Below, piece after piece: positions 13,860-23,184 of a stretch of DNA of 64,000 nucleotides. The notes below the pieces were generated by a model. The model ran no database searches. It was not told where the DNA came from and saw nothing but the letters and a program-made list of their open reading frames with translations. The first letter of the stretch is position 1. Each line of letters opens with the position of its first letter. This DNA is from an uncultured Spirochaetales bacterium. GTDB lineage: Bacteria > UBP6 > UBA1177. Where the stretch lies: contig CACYHH010000006.1 of NCBI GenBank assembly GCA_902774115.1, positions 62,001 through 126,000 on the forward strand, written 5' to 3'. The translations under genes and the position numbers were made by a program.

Positions 13860-15941
13860 TTACTGATTGAGCCACTTCTCAAATTCTTCGAGGGAAAGTT
13901 CACTGCCGGTAAAATCTTTGATCATGTCGTTACCGGATTTGTTGCCACCCTGTTTGAGGATGGTGTCTCTGTATTTTCCCATGATTTCGGGATTCATGAG
14001 ACCGCCGTTCTTCATAATGTAACCGTAAAAATCCTTAACTATTGCAAGCGACCACATGTAAGTGTAGTAATTCGAAGTGTAGTTTACAAGGTGGCCGAAG
14101 TTCTCTATCTGGTGAGTCTCTTCATAAGATTTCCACGGAGAGAACTCTCTTTCAAGCTGTTTTTCGAAAGCGTGGTGATCGAAACCTTCCGGGTTCTGGA
14201 GATAAAGTTCAAGTGACAGTTTTGCAAGGTAAAGCTGTCTTGAAACATGGAGACCTTTGCCGAATTCATCCGATTTTTTCATCTTTTCGACAAGCTCCGC
14301 CGGAATCGGCTCGCCTGCGTCGTTTGTAGCCCAAAGCTGAAGGATCGCCGGATCCCAGACATATTCTTCCATGAACTGTGAAGGAGCTTCAACGAAATCG
14401 CGCTGGCAGTTTGTACCTGCAAAACGGACATATTTGTAGTCTTTCGCAAGGATTCCGTTGATAAGGTGTCCGAACTCGTGGAAAAGCGTCTGAACATTGT
14501 CGTGGCTGATGTAGGATTTGCCGTCTACAGGTTCCGGGAAGTTGCCGACGATAGCCATTCTCGGAAGTCTTCCTTTGATTCCCTGAATATTGGTGAACAT
14601 AGCGAAGTGTTTGTACTTGTTCGGGCGCGGATAGAGGTCGAGTTCGAATTCGCCGATCTTTTCTCCGTTTGCGTAAACATCGAAAGACATTACGCTTTCA
14701 TGCCATACATCATCTCTTTTTACTTTTTCGAACTTGAGACCGAAAATTTTTTCGTTTACTACAAAAATACCGTTGATGACTTTCTGCATCTCGAAATACT
14801 GTTCGGCATCCTGCGGATTGTAGTTGAACTTCTCCATGCGGACAAGACGCGGAATGTAGAATCTGTCCCAAGGCTCGACTTCAACATTGTCTTTGCCTGT
14901 GATCTGTTTTTTCTTTGCAAGAAGAATTTCTGCATCGCGTTTAGCATACTTCATTGAAATCGGGATGATTTTATCAAGGAAGTTCTTCGCGTTTTCCGGG
15001 TTCCCGATCATCATTTTTGCTTCGGAAAGCTCTGCCCAGTTTTTGTAGCCGAGAAGTTTTGCGAATTTTGCCTTTGCCTTGAGATAGTTAGCGAAAATCT
15101 CGGTGTTCTGCGGGAAAGCGACGTTCTGGGCTGCCATGTACATCTGTTTTCTGACATCCTCATTGTCAGCATATTCCATAATCGGGAAATAATCCGGATA
15201 ATCAGTCGAAAGTATAATCATGCCGTTTTCGTCTTTCGGCTTCGCGTTGATGAAGCTCTCCGGCATTCCCTTGAGCTGCTCGACGGTGAATTTGAGTTCT
15301 TTTCTGTCCGCAGCAATGTTTGCATTGAATTTCTGTTCGAGTTCAACAGCTTCCGCATTGATCTTTTTGATCTCTGCGCGGGTCGCTTCGTCTTTGTCGA
15401 CACCCGATCTTTTGAAATCATCGATAAGATCCTTAAGGAAGTGTTTATCCTGATCGTCAAGTGCTGGATCGTCAGCCGGAATAGCTGCCGCGACTTTGTA
15501 AAGACCAGCGTCAAGATTGATCTCTGTAACGAGCGACATGAGTTCCGATTCCGCCTGCATAGCCGCGTTTCTGACTCCTTCGTCAGGATGGTTCATCTGG
15601 TAGATGCCGATTTTTCCCCAGTTGTCTTCAATAATAGTCTCAAATTTGTTGAAAAGCTGGAGTTTCTCGCCAGAAGTTCTGCCTTCAGGATTTGCTTTGA
15701 TGTCGTCGATGACAGCTTTCACTGCAGCAATTTCGTCCTGGCAGTACTTGTAGAAAGCGTTTCCTTTTTCACCGAAATCGGGAGCTTTTTTTTCAGCCTT
15801 TTCGGGCAGTGCAGGCTGAGCCTGTTCGGCAGCCGGAGTCTCCGACTGTTTTGCAGGTTCTTCGTCTTTTGCCGGCTGGCTTCCGCATGAAGCGAAGAAA
15901 AATCCAGCAATAACCGTCAGAATAACCAAACTTTTTTTCAT
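13860..15941 (-). CDS. M3-family oligopeptidase, predicted lipoprotein
   Basis: The start is ATG 15941, which has GGAGG 6 bp upstream and gives a proper lipoprotein signal (MKKSLVILTVIAGFFFASCG). An in-frame ATG further upstream would bury it. The roughly 693-residue protein carries an Ala/Glu/Pro-rich linker after the lipid-anchoring cysteine, then a helical M3 peptidase body. The zinc site HEFGH lies near residue 487, with the third ligand Glu in DFVEAPSQFMEEY about 25 residues later. M3 enzymes (Dcp/OpdA/thimet oligopeptidase) cleave short peptides; most are soluble, so a lipid-anchored periplasmic form is mildly unusual. It probably degrades peptides in the periplasm. Confidence 0.87.
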   Translation of the reverse strand: MKKSLVILTVIAGFFFASCGSQPAKDEEPAKQSETPAAEQAQPALPEKAEKKAPDFGEKGNAFYKYCQDEIAAVKAVIDDIKANPEGRTSGEKLQLFNKFETIIEDNWGKIGIYQMNHPDEGVRNAAMQAESELMSLVTEINLDAGLYKVAAAIPADDPALDDQDKHFLKDLIDDFKRSGVDKDEATRAEIKKINAEAVELEQKFNANIAADRKELKFTVEQLKGMPESFINAKPKDENGMIILSTDYPDYFPIMEYADNEDVRKQMYMAAQNVAFPQNTEIFANYLKAKAKFAKLLGYKNWAELSEAKMMIGNPENAKNFLDKIIPISMKYAKRDAEILLAKKKQITGKDNVEVEPWDRFYIPRLVRMEKFNYNPQDAEQYFEMQKVINGIFVVNEKIFGLKFEKVKRDDVWHESVMSFDVYANGEKIGEFELDLYPRPNKYKHFAMFTNIQGIKGRLPRMAIVGNFPEPVDGKSYISHDNVQTLFHEFGHLINGILAKDYKYVRFAGTNCQRDFVEAPSQFMEEYVWDPAILQLWATNDAGEPIPAELVEKMKKSDEFGKGLHVSRQLYLAKLSLELYLQNPEGFDHHAFEKQLEREFSPWKSYEETHQIENFGHLVNYTSNYYTYMWSLAIVKDFYGYIMKNGGLMNPEIMGKYRDTILKQGGNKSGNDMIKDFTGSELSLEEFEKWLNQ

Positions 15942-16103
15942 TTTTTCCTCCTTTTTATGAAAAAACATTGCCTTTTTAAAAGCACAAAATTTTAAGGAAT
16001 AAGGGTCATGTGTCAATTTTTTGGCTTTTTACCTGATATTCCTGTTTTTTGCTGTTTATAAGAGTATTTTTTATCGTAAATATAAAATTTTTTAATAATT
16101 TTC

Positions 16104-16192
16104 TTGACGAATAAATAAATATTGCAACAATGACAACAACAGAACCCGACACGCCTTTCAATGAGAGGCGGATCACGTCGGGTCTTTTTTTT
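16104..16192 (+). ncRNA. Candidate short structured RNA or orphan terminator
   Basis: Within the 331-bp gene-free stretch 15942-16272 there is a strong hairpin. ACCCGAC (16144) pairs with GTCGGGT (ending 16183), enclosing a second stem CGCCT/AGGCG, and is followed by C and eight T. No plus-strand gene precedes it. A weak promoter can be drawn upstream (TTGACG 16104-16109, 16 bp, AACAAT 16126-16131) that would start a transcript near 16138, consisting of little more than the hairpin. Alternatively the hairpin ends antisense transcription or works on the minus strand for the gene ending at 16273. The rest of the gap is AT-rich and appears to hold only the M3 gene's leader. Confidence 0.45.
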
Positions 16193-16272
16193 ATGTACAT
16201 GCAATTTTGTATCTATGACTAAAGAATCAAAAGAAGAATTAAAAGAGCATCAGCCATCTATGACTGTGGATT

Positions 16273-16992
16273 TTAATAGCATCTAAGGTCTTTACCCAAC
16301 CAGAAACAGTCAAGATCGGGAACTTCTTCTTCACCTATCTCTATCGGAGCAATCGCCATTCTTTCGGTTTCTTTTCCGTCATCGTCCGTGTCAATCCATA
16401 CAACAGTGGCTTCACCTTTTCCCAACTTTAAATCAGCTGTAAAATAGGCCGTTCCGTCATATCTGTAACCCTTTACAAAATCGCCGCCGTCTTTGTCCGC
16501 TCCGACATAGACGATCGGGAATTGAACATCGTTTGTCCAATAATAAACATCTGCACATGGCGCTGTGCAATCGGATTCAGGAACAATACTGTAAATCTCG
16601 CATCCGGCCCTCCTTCCGAAATAAAAATAGTCAAGAAGAAAAACAGGGCATTTGCGCCATTCATCTTCAACCGGATAGTAACATCTTTTAAACGGAGCAT
16701 CTTCCACTAAATATAAAAAGCGAACTTCCAGATTTTCTATCTCGGAAAAATGTTTTCTTGCACTTTCTTCGCTTTCCTGCCATGAACATCCGGGATGAAG
16801 AGCTTCGGTCATGCGCTCTATACATGAATCAGAAATGGTTTCTCTTGTAAAATTTACACCGAATCTTTCGGAAACTATGCATTTTTCATCATAGGGTTTT
16901 TCAGCAAATTTTTCGTTACCGCCCTTTCCGCCGCCGCAGGATGTCAGAACGAACAGACTTAAACAAACTAAAAAAATAAAAAACTTTTTCAT
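16273..16992 (-). CDS. Cysteine-rich lipoprotein of unknown function
   Basis: The start ATG 16992 is preferred because GGAGG sits directly before it. The signal peptide MKKFFIFLVCLSLFVLTSCG has a clear lipobox. The mature part of about 220 residues contains about ten further cysteines, suggesting disulfides and an exported location, and a segment WIDTDDDGKE that resembles a calcium-binding turn. No family is recognised. It is flanked upstream by glyA on the opposite strand and downstream by the gene-free hairpin region, so it is probably a single-gene unit. An envelope or surface role is inferred from the lipobox only. Confidence 0.7.
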   Translation of the reverse strand: MKKFFIFLVCLSLFVLTSCGGGKGGNEKFAEKPYDEKCIVSERFGVNFTRETISDSCIERMTEALHPGCSWQESEESARKHFSEIENLEVRFLYLVEDAPFKRCYYPVEDEWRKCPVFLLDYFYFGRRAGCEIYSIVPESDCTAPCADVYYWTNDVQFPIVYVGADKDGGDFVKGYRYDGTAYFTADLKLGKGEATVVWIDTDDDGKETERMAIAPIEIGEEEVPDLDCFWLGKDLRCY

Positions 16993-17177
16993 TTCAGCCT
17001 CCATTCAAAAAACAACGAATTATAGCGAAAAACATAAATAGTTCAATTGCTTCGGCAAGTTCAGCAATCAATAGCAAACACTCAGCAAGCAGTTTTTAAC
17101 AATCTATTTGCAAAATAATTTATTATTATTAAACTCTTGCGGTTTTTTTGGTTTTTTAACTTTTTTTGGAGGATAAA

Positions 17178-18470
17178 ATGTTGAATTTGAAGTACATCCC
17201 GAGTGTTGACCCGGAAGTTGCAGCCATCATCGAGAAAGAGGCTGAGAGACAGGAAGGCGGTCTCGAACTTATCGCCAGCGAAAACTTTACAAGCAACGCT
17301 GTTATGGAAGCGCAGGGTTCGCTGCTTACCAACAAATATGCCGAAGGTTATCCGAAAAAGAGATACTACGGCGGCTGCGAAGTTGTTGACCAGGTCGAAA
17401 AACTTGCGAAAGAGAGAGCTTGCGAACTTTTCGGCGCTGAATGCGCTAACGTTCAGCCCCACAGCGGCTCCCAGGCAAATATGAGCGTTTACTTCACCGT
17501 CTGCAAACCCGGTGACACTGTTCTCGCTATGAACCTCAACCACGGCGGTCACCTCACTCACGGCAGCCCGGTAAACTTCTCCGGAAAACTTTACAACATC
17601 GTTCCCTACGGCGTTGCGAAAGAAACCGGCAGGATCGACTACGACGAAATGGAAAGACTTGCAGTTGAGCATAAACCGAGAATGATCCTTGCAGGTGCTT
17701 CGGCTTACCCGAGGATCATCGACTTCAAAAGGATCCGCGAGATCTGCGACAAAGTCGGCGCGATCATGTGGGTCGATATGGCTCACATTGCCGGTCTCGT
17801 AGCTGCAGGACTTCATCCGAGTCCTGTTCCTTACTGCGATTTCGTAACTTCGACGACCCATAAAACTTTGAGAGGTCCGAGAAGCGGTCTCGTTCTTGCG
17901 AAGAAAGAATACGAAAAAGACCTCAACTCTGCTGTATTCCCCGGAATGCAGGGCGGTCCGCTTATGCATGTCATCGCTGCAAAGGCTGTATGCTTCAAAG
18001 AAGCGCTTGACCCGAGCTTCAAAGTCTACATGACACAGGTTGTCAAAAACGCAGCTGCAATGGCTGACGAATTCAACAAAATGGGCTACAACCTTGTTTC
18101 GGGCGGCACCGACAACCACCTTATGCTCATCGACCTCAGAAACAAAGGCAAAACCGGCAAAATCGTCGAGAAAGCTCTTGACAAGGCTCACATCACAGTC
18201 AACAAGAACATGGTTCCATTCGACGACCAGTCGCCTTTCATCACGAGCGGTATCCGCGTAGGAACTCCTTTCCTTACCACAAGAGGTCTCAATGAAGACG
18301 ATGTCCGCCACGTCGCAAGACTTATGGATAAAGTCATCATGAACATCAAGAGCAACGAGTTCAACCCGAAAATCGGTATCGACGACAGCATCATCGACGA
18401 CAAAATCATTGAAGAAGTTCACAATGAAGTTGTCGAAATCTGCAAAAAATACCCGCTCATCAACAGATAG
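17178..18470 (+). CDS. glyA: Serine hydroxymethyltransferase
   Basis: This PLP enzyme interconverts serine and glycine, charging tetrahydrofolate with a one-carbon unit. The start ATG 17178 has GGAGG 6 bp upstream. Recognisable are [18 protein letters not shown], the Y-x-x-G-Y-P-x-x-R-Y-Y-G-G stretch, [21 protein letters not shown] and the PLP-lysine region [12 protein letters not shown]. The length of 430 residues is normal. Codon use is strongly biased to ATC, GAC and CTC/CTT, as in highly expressed genes. nrdR follows after 32 bp, a common pairing in bacteria. Confidence 0.96.
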   Translation: MLNLKYIPSVDPEVAAIIEKEAERQEGGLELIASENFTSNAVMEAQGSLLTNKYAEGYPKKRYYGGCEVVDQVEKLAKERACELFGAECANVQPHSGSQANMSVYFTVCKPGDTVLAMNLNHGGHLTHGSPVNFSGKLYNIVPYGVAKETGRIDYDEMERLAVEHKPRMILAGASAYPRIIDFKRIREICDKVGAIMWVDMAHIAGLVAAGLHPSPVPYCDFVTSTTHKTLRGPRSGLVLAKKEYEKDLNSAVFPGMQGGPLMHVIAAKAVCFKEALDPSFKVYMTQVVKNAAAMADEFNKMGYNLVSGGTDNHLMLIDLRNKGKTGKIVEKALDKAHITVNKNMVPFDDQSPFITSGIRVGTPFLTTRGLNEDDVRHVARLMDKVIMNIKSNEFNPKIGIDDSIIDDKIIEEVHNEVVEICKKYPLINR

Positions 18471-18502
18471 TCTTTTTTCATAAACTTTTTCAGAGTAGTC
18501 AA

Positions 18503-18961
18503 ATGAGATGTCCATTCTGCGGTTCAATTAAAGACAAAGTTATTGATTCCCGTTCTACAAAAGACGACTGTGAAATCAGAAGACGGCGCGAGTGCGAAGA
18601 GTGCGGCGGAAGGTTCACGACTTACGAAAGAATCGAGGAAATCATGCCCGTTGTAAAAAAGAAAAACGGCGAGAGAGAACCTTACGACCGTAACAAAATC
18701 AAAAAAGGGCTCATGATTTCGTGTCAGAAACGTCCTGTTTCGGCAGAAACAATCGACCAGATGATCGACAAAATCGAAAAGGAGCTTCAATCCTACGAAA
18801 AGAAGGAAGTCGAGACAAGCTTCATCGGCGACCTCGTTATGGAAGCCCTGAAAGAGGTCGATAAAGTTGCGTTTATCCGCTTCGCGTCGGTTTACAAGGA
18901 GTTCGGCGAACCCAAAGACTTCATCGCAAAAGCCAACGAAGTCCGCGAAGAGAAAAAATGA
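18503..18961 (+). CDS. nrdR: Transcriptional repressor NrdR
   Basis: The 152-residue protein has an N-terminal zinc ribbon (CPFCG ... CEECGGRFTTYERIE) and an ATP-cone domain (PYDRNKIKKGLMISCQKRP ... FIRFASVYKEF). NrdR senses ATP/dATP and represses ribonucleotide reductase genes; none of those is in this window. Its stop overlaps the start of the next gene by 4 bp (ATGA), so it is translationally coupled to a glycosyltransferase, an unrelated function. Identification is secure from length and both domains. Confidence 0.95.
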   Translation: MRCPFCGSIKDKVIDSRSTKDDCEIRRRRECEECGGRFTTYERIEEIMPVVKKKNGEREPYDRNKIKKGLMISCQKRPVSAETIDQMIDKIEKELQSYEKKEVETSFIGDLVMEALKEVDKVAFIRFASVYKEFGEPKDFIAKANEVREEKK

Positions 18962-20583
18962 CAGCCCGATCAATTCCGGAAAAAATCAGACAGAACAAAT
19001 TTCTAAACAGTTTCTCAACAAAAAATTTACTTTTCATTACGGCATTTATTCTGATTTTTATAAGGATTTTTTCTTATGCGTGGTGCAGCGACGATGCTTA
19101 TCATGCCTACGTTATGTCCGCGAATCTATTAGCAGGAAAAGGGTTTACGCCGACTCCCGGGATAAGAGTAAATGTTTCGACATGTCCGCTCTGGACTCTC
19201 GTCGTGACTTTTGGAATGCTTGTCTGGAACAATGCCTATGCGATAGGAATGATCCTCAATCTTCTGTTTTCAGGCACAGCTTTGTTCATGCTGTTCCGCT
19301 TCATTTACAAGAAGGATGACTGGTTCATTATTTTATCGATGGTTACGGCGGTACTTTGTACCTCAAAAACTTATCTTTCCTACACGACAAGCGGACTGGA
19401 AAATGCCCAGATCCTTATGCTCAGCAGTTTTTATCTGACGCTACTTTTCAAAAACGAATATTTCTCGAAAAAGGAACTCTTTAAAATTGCACTTCTCGAA
19501 GGTCTGATCGCCTTTACGCGAATGGACTGCGCCCTGATTTTCTCGTTCACATCGGCTTATGTGTTTCTGTTCAGATATAAAAAAGACGAAAAGGATTCTG
19601 CCGGATTTTCTCTGAAAAAGCTGTCTGAAGTCGTTCCGACAGCTCTCCTCGGTCTTTCGCCGTTTATTTTGTGGGAGCTGTTTTCATGGTTTTACTACGG
19701 AAGTTTTGTTCCGAATACTGCTCTCGCAAAACTCAACACGGGTTTTCCTCTGAGTGACTATCTTGTCCGCGGGGTCTGGTACGGATTTACATCCCTGTTT
19801 TTTGATGCGGCATTATTGTTGTTTCCTGTATCGTTCATAATTTACAACGTGGCAGTAAATCACAAAAATCCTAAACTGATGTCCGCTGTTTCAGGGATCG
19901 CATTTTATCTTATCTACATCGTTTACATCGGCGGTGATTTCATGCTCGGCCGCCATTTCCTTTCACCGCTGTGGATCTCACTATTCCTGATGTTTATGCC
20001 GATTGACGGGAAGCAGAACATCCCGTTTTTCTGTTCGGTTGTCATTCTGGCGTTGTTCTGCGATTTTGTCCAAATAGATCTCGTAAAACAATCCTACGAC
20101 GAGTATGTCAAAGAAAACAGTCCGTGCTGGTATGCAGACGAACAGGAATATTATTATAAGCACACCGGACTTATTCCTATAGCCGAAGATTATTTCGAAA
20201 ACGGTACCGTAACGATAATCACACAAATCAGGAATTACGGAATACAGAGGTTTTATAACGGCAAAAGCTACGAATACCGCCTGTATGACCCTTTGCTTGT
20301 CAGACTTCCCGCCGTTCATCTTAAGAAGTGGAGAACCGGTCACATGAGAAGAAAATTTCCTGACGGCTATAAGAAAACTTTAAACACGGGGATCAATCAT
20401 ATCAAAGACGAAGATCTTGCGTTTTATTACGACAAATTGAAATTTATATTGTCAGGAGACCTGTTCGACTTTGAACGCTTAAAGGAAACCGTAAAATTCA
20501 ACAACGGTGCTTACAATCAGTATCTTCAAAGATATATTGAAAGACACGATCTTGTGACACCTGAAAAACCTAAGAAAAAGTAA
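18958..20583 (+). CDS. GT-C-type membrane glycosyltransferase (AftB-like)
   Basis: The 541-residue polytopic membrane protein has about nine to ten hydrophobic segments in its first 400 residues. The first periplasmic loop contains WCSDDAYHAY ... NLLAGKGFTPTPG and then CPLWTLVV. This is the SDDAYI-x-x-R-x-A-x-N-L-x-x-G-x-G-x-x-x-N-P-G ... PLWT pattern of a large GT-C family related to arabinofuranosyl- and mannosyltransferases that use polyprenyl-phosphate sugars, with the Asp pair as likely catalytic residues. The C-terminal 140 residues are soluble. The acceptor is unknown, perhaps an envelope polysaccharide. It is coupled to nrdR by a 4-bp overlap. Confidence 0.72.
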   Translation: MTARSIPEKIRQNKFLNSFSTKNLLFITAFILIFIRIFSYAWCSDDAYHAYVMSANLLAGKGFTPTPGIRVNVSTCPLWTLVVTFGMLVWNNAYAIGMILNLLFSGTALFMLFRFIYKKDDWFIILSMVTAVLCTSKTYLSYTTSGLENAQILMLSSFYLTLLFKNEYFSKKELFKIALLEGLIAFTRMDCALIFSFTSAYVFLFRYKKDEKDSAGFSLKKLSEVVPTALLGLSPFILWELFSWFYYGSFVPNTALAKLNTGFPLSDYLVRGVWYGFTSLFFDAALLLFPVSFIIYNVAVNHKNPKLMSAVSGIAFYLIYIVYIGGDFMLGRHFLSPLWISLFLMFMPIDGKQNIPFFCSVVILALFCDFVQIDLVKQSYDEYVKENSPCWYADEQEYYYKHTGLIPIAEDYFENGTVTIITQIRNYGIQRFYNGKSYEYRLYDPLLVRLPAVHLKKWRTGHMRRKFPDGYKKTLNTGINHIKDEDLAFYYDKLKFILSGDLFDFERLKETVKFNNGAYNQYLQRYIERHDLVTPEKPKKK

Positions 20584-20592
20584 GTTTCAGCT

Positions 20593-21783
20593 TTATCTTG
20601 CTTCGACAAGCAGACCTTTCAGATACTCCGTCTCCGGGGCGCTTACACGGATCGGATGGTCCGGCGCCTGATGAAACTGACGAAGAATTTCAAGTTCGCA
20701 TCCGGCATCATGCGCTGCAAAGGCGACTGCGCTTCTGAAATCGGCGAGAGTTACTGCGCCGGAACACGAAAATGTTGCAAAAATTCCACCTTTTTTCACA
20801 AGTTTGAGTGCGTTGAAATTCAAGTCTTTATAGGCTCTTAACCCTTTTTCAAGGTATTTGTTCGAGGGAACAAGTTTCGGCGGATCAAGCACGACTGAAT
20901 CAAATTTTTTCCCTTCTACGGCAAACTTGCGGAGAAGTTCGAAAACATCGCCTTTTATGAAAGTGTAACAAGAGGGATCAATTGAATTAAGTTCCATATT
21001 CCGGCGTACAAGCGCTTCGGATTCTTTGGAAATATCCAATAAAGTCGCGTGTTTGGCTCCGTTTTTCAGTGCATATACCGAAAATGCTCCGGAAAATGCG
21101 CATATATCAAGGATTTCGCCTTTTGCAACTTCACCGAAAAACCTGCGGTTGTCACGCTGATCGGCATAAAAACCTGTTTTCTGACCTGAAAGATCTGCTT
21201 CGAAAAAAAGGTTGTTTTCACGTGAAACAATTTTTGTAGATGCTAAATTTCCGTAAAGAATTCCCGATGTTTCCGGAAGTCCTTCTATTTTTCTGCCGTC
21301 TCCGTCGCTCTTTTCGTAAACGGCTTCAAGCCCTGCCGTTTTTGCTATTATTTCAGCAATTTTAACCTTAATTCTGTCAAAAGCCGGAGTCGAAATCTGC
21401 AAAACTCCGACTTTTTCGAAAACATCGCAGACAATCCCGGGAAGCATGTCGGATTCTGAAAAAATAAGCCGAAAAATGTTGGTATTTTCAGGAATTATTC
21501 TTTTTCTTAAAGCAACCGCCTTTGAAATTTTATCTTCCAGCCACTCCTCATCAGGACATTTCGCCTCGTTCCACTCCAGAAGACGCAGCGCGATACCCGA
21601 TTTTCCGTTGTAATGTCCCCAGGCTACAAAATCTCCGGCAAAATCGCGGACGGCAACGGTATCTCCGTCTGAAATTCCGTCAGAAATATGCTTCAGAGCC
21701 TTTGAATAAACCCACGGATTGTGGTTTTTTGCCAGTCGTTCGCGACCTTTTTCAAGCGTGACTGTCTTATTCGGATTTTTCAT
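20593..21783 (-). CDS. RlmI-like class I SAM-dependent 23S rRNA methyltransferase
   Basis: The protein has an N-terminal PUA domain (HNPWVYSKALKHI ... DTVAVRDFAGDFVAWGHYN), a linker domain and a Rossmann methyltransferase. Motif I is ILDICAFSGAFSVYALKNGA, motif IV DPPKL and the later motif FATFSCSG with a cysteine. This order is that of RlmI/RlmK-type enzymes that make m5C in 23S rRNA. The start ATG 21783 is chosen because the earlier in-frame ATG 21825 would overlap the upstream gene by about 60 bp and lacks a ribosome site; even so the overlap is 17 bp. About 396 residues, the normal length. It follows two unknown genes in one minus-strand run. Confidence 0.87.
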   Translation of the reverse strand: MKNPNKTVTLEKGRERLAKNHNPWVYSKALKHISDGISDGDTVAVRDFAGDFVAWGHYNGKSGIALRLLEWNEAKCPDEEWLEDKISKAVALRKRIIPENTNIFRLIFSESDMLPGIVCDVFEKVGVLQISTPAFDRIKVKIAEIIAKTAGLEAVYEKSDGDGRKIEGLPETSGILYGNLASTKIVSRENNLFFEADLSGQKTGFYADQRDNRRFFGEVAKGEILDICAFSGAFSVYALKNGAKHATLLDISKESEALVRRNMELNSIDPSCYTFIKGDVFELLRKFAVEGKKFDSVVLDPPKLVPSNKYLEKGLRAYKDLNFNALKLVKKGGIFATFSCSGAVTLADFRSAVAFAAHDAGCELEILRQFHQAPDHPIRVSAPETEYLKGLLVEAR

Positions 21784-23182
21784 CGGAAAGTTCTCTTTCG
21801 TCAAGGAATGTATTGAGGATTTCAACTATAGTCTTTTCGGGAAGAACCGCACCTGCCGCATCAGGAATATCCAGGATACTTTCAGCAGTTACAGTTTTTC
21901 TTTCGCCGATTGAAAGATTTTTGTCAAGAACAATGATTTCAGACTGTTCAAAGAAATTTTTAAATCTTTTGATGACTACAGCGACATTTCCGTCGAAAAG
22001 TTTGACAAAACTTCCTATCGGATAAATACCCGCCATCGAAAAGAATGCTTCAGCAATTTCTTTGTTGAACGCATTTTTCGTGCAGTTTCTTATTACCGAA
22101 CGCATCGCCTGCGGTCTTGTCATGCACGGACCTTTGTAGAAAGAATTTGCCGGCCATTTTCTTGTAACTGCTGAAAAATATGAGACAACTTTGAGAATTT
22201 CACCCGAAAGAGTTCCGCTGGAAGAAGATCTGTCGGAAAGAATCGCTGTATCTGAAAAATCGCTTATTCTGTAGGAAGCATTGACTGCCGCCTCGATTCT
22301 GTCGTAGTTGAATTCATCCATTCTTGAAAGCGCGGAATAACCTTTTTCCTTATCTTTGGAAAAGTATTGGAAATAAGCCGAAACAGCGATTCTTTTTATT
22401 GCCTGCATATCGATTTTGAGTTTTTTCGCAATCAGAACCGACCAGAAAACCATTGATACGGCAAAAGCACTTTCAGTTGAACCTTCAAATGAAGGAATTG
22501 ATGCCAAAAACATCATAAATTCAATGGTTTCAATCTTTTTTGTGTTTGAAACTATGCTTATAAGATCCTGAACCCGGCGTTCAGTCATGCGGAGCGGAAT
22601 ACTCTCCGCGGCATCGATCATTTTGCAGATATCGCCGTAATCGCGCGCAAGAGAACAGTAAATCTGCCGCACAGACTGCTCAGGAGTATAAATCGGCAGA
22701 TTACCGGATTCTTCAGGGTCGTAAGGATAAATTTCAATATGATCAAGTTGGGGAAGATCTGCTCTGACGCGTTCATAAGCCTTGATTTTCGGCTCACGTC
22801 CTACCGGATACTTTCCGAGGACTGCAAGGAGCATCAGGATTTCCTCGTCGCGTACCCCTTTTTTGAAAGTTATTCCCGACATACAAAGCGAAAGGAACAT
22901 ATCGTAGACATCTTCAAAATACTTGTCGTCCTGCCTCTGGCCTCTGATCCTTACTTTGTCAACTTTTATATCTATTCCGTCAAAAAGAATCGAAAGTTCA
23001 TCCTTTTCAGCGAAGAAAAAATCGAGAACCTGCTTGAAAAATGTGATTTCTTCAGTGATTCTCTCGTTTTTATCGCCGTACATCTTGACGTTTTTCCAGA
23101 AAGTGAAAAGCGATTTTGAAAAGTTGTAGCGCCATTTTTTCGGCGAATTATCGTATTCCGGCCGGTTTCTTCTTTCATCCAT
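21767..23182 (-). CDS. HD-GYP-like (degenerate) protein paired with HEAT protein
   Basis: The 471-residue soluble protein begins with a region alike to that of its upstream neighbour: a strand-rich segment, then F-x-x-G-x-x-x-E-E-I-x-x-x-L/F-x-V-L (ITFKKGVRDEEILMLLAVLG). The rest is helical and ends with AGIYPIGSFVKLFDGNVAVVI, the strand pattern found at the end of HD-GYP phosphodiesterase domains (Y-P-x-G-x-x-V-x-L-x-x-G-x-x-x-x-V). I cannot find the HD and GYP metal-binding motifs, so catalysis on cyclic di-GMP is unlikely; a structural or sensing role is inferred. The ATG lies 2 bp after the stop of the 629-residue gene. Confidence 0.6.
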   Translation of the reverse strand: MDERRNRPEYDNSPKKWRYNFSKSLFTFWKNVKMYGDKNERITEEITFFKQVLDFFFAEKDELSILFDGIDIKVDKVRIRGQRQDDKYFEDVYDMFLSLCMSGITFKKGVRDEEILMLLAVLGKYPVGREPKIKAYERVRADLPQLDHIEIYPYDPEESGNLPIYTPEQSVRQIYCSLARDYGDICKMIDAAESIPLRMTERRVQDLISIVSNTKKIETIEFMMFLASIPSFEGSTESAFAVSMVFWSVLIAKKLKIDMQAIKRIAVSAYFQYFSKDKEKGYSALSRMDEFNYDRIEAAVNASYRISDFSDTAILSDRSSSSGTLSGEILKVVSYFSAVTRKWPANSFYKGPCMTRPQAMRSVIRNCTKNAFNKEIAEAFFSMAGIYPIGSFVKLFDGNVAVVIKRFKNFFEQSEIIVLDKNLSIGERKTVTAESILDIPDAAGAVLPEKTIVEILNTFLDERELSDEKSE

Positions 23183-23184
23183 GA

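Noticed and set aside
17082-18527. A 481-codon open frame on the minus strand opposite glyA
   Set aside because: It is the mirror of a highly biased coding gene; the plus strand encodes clear serine hydroxymethyltransferase motifs and the minus frame has no recognisable protein.
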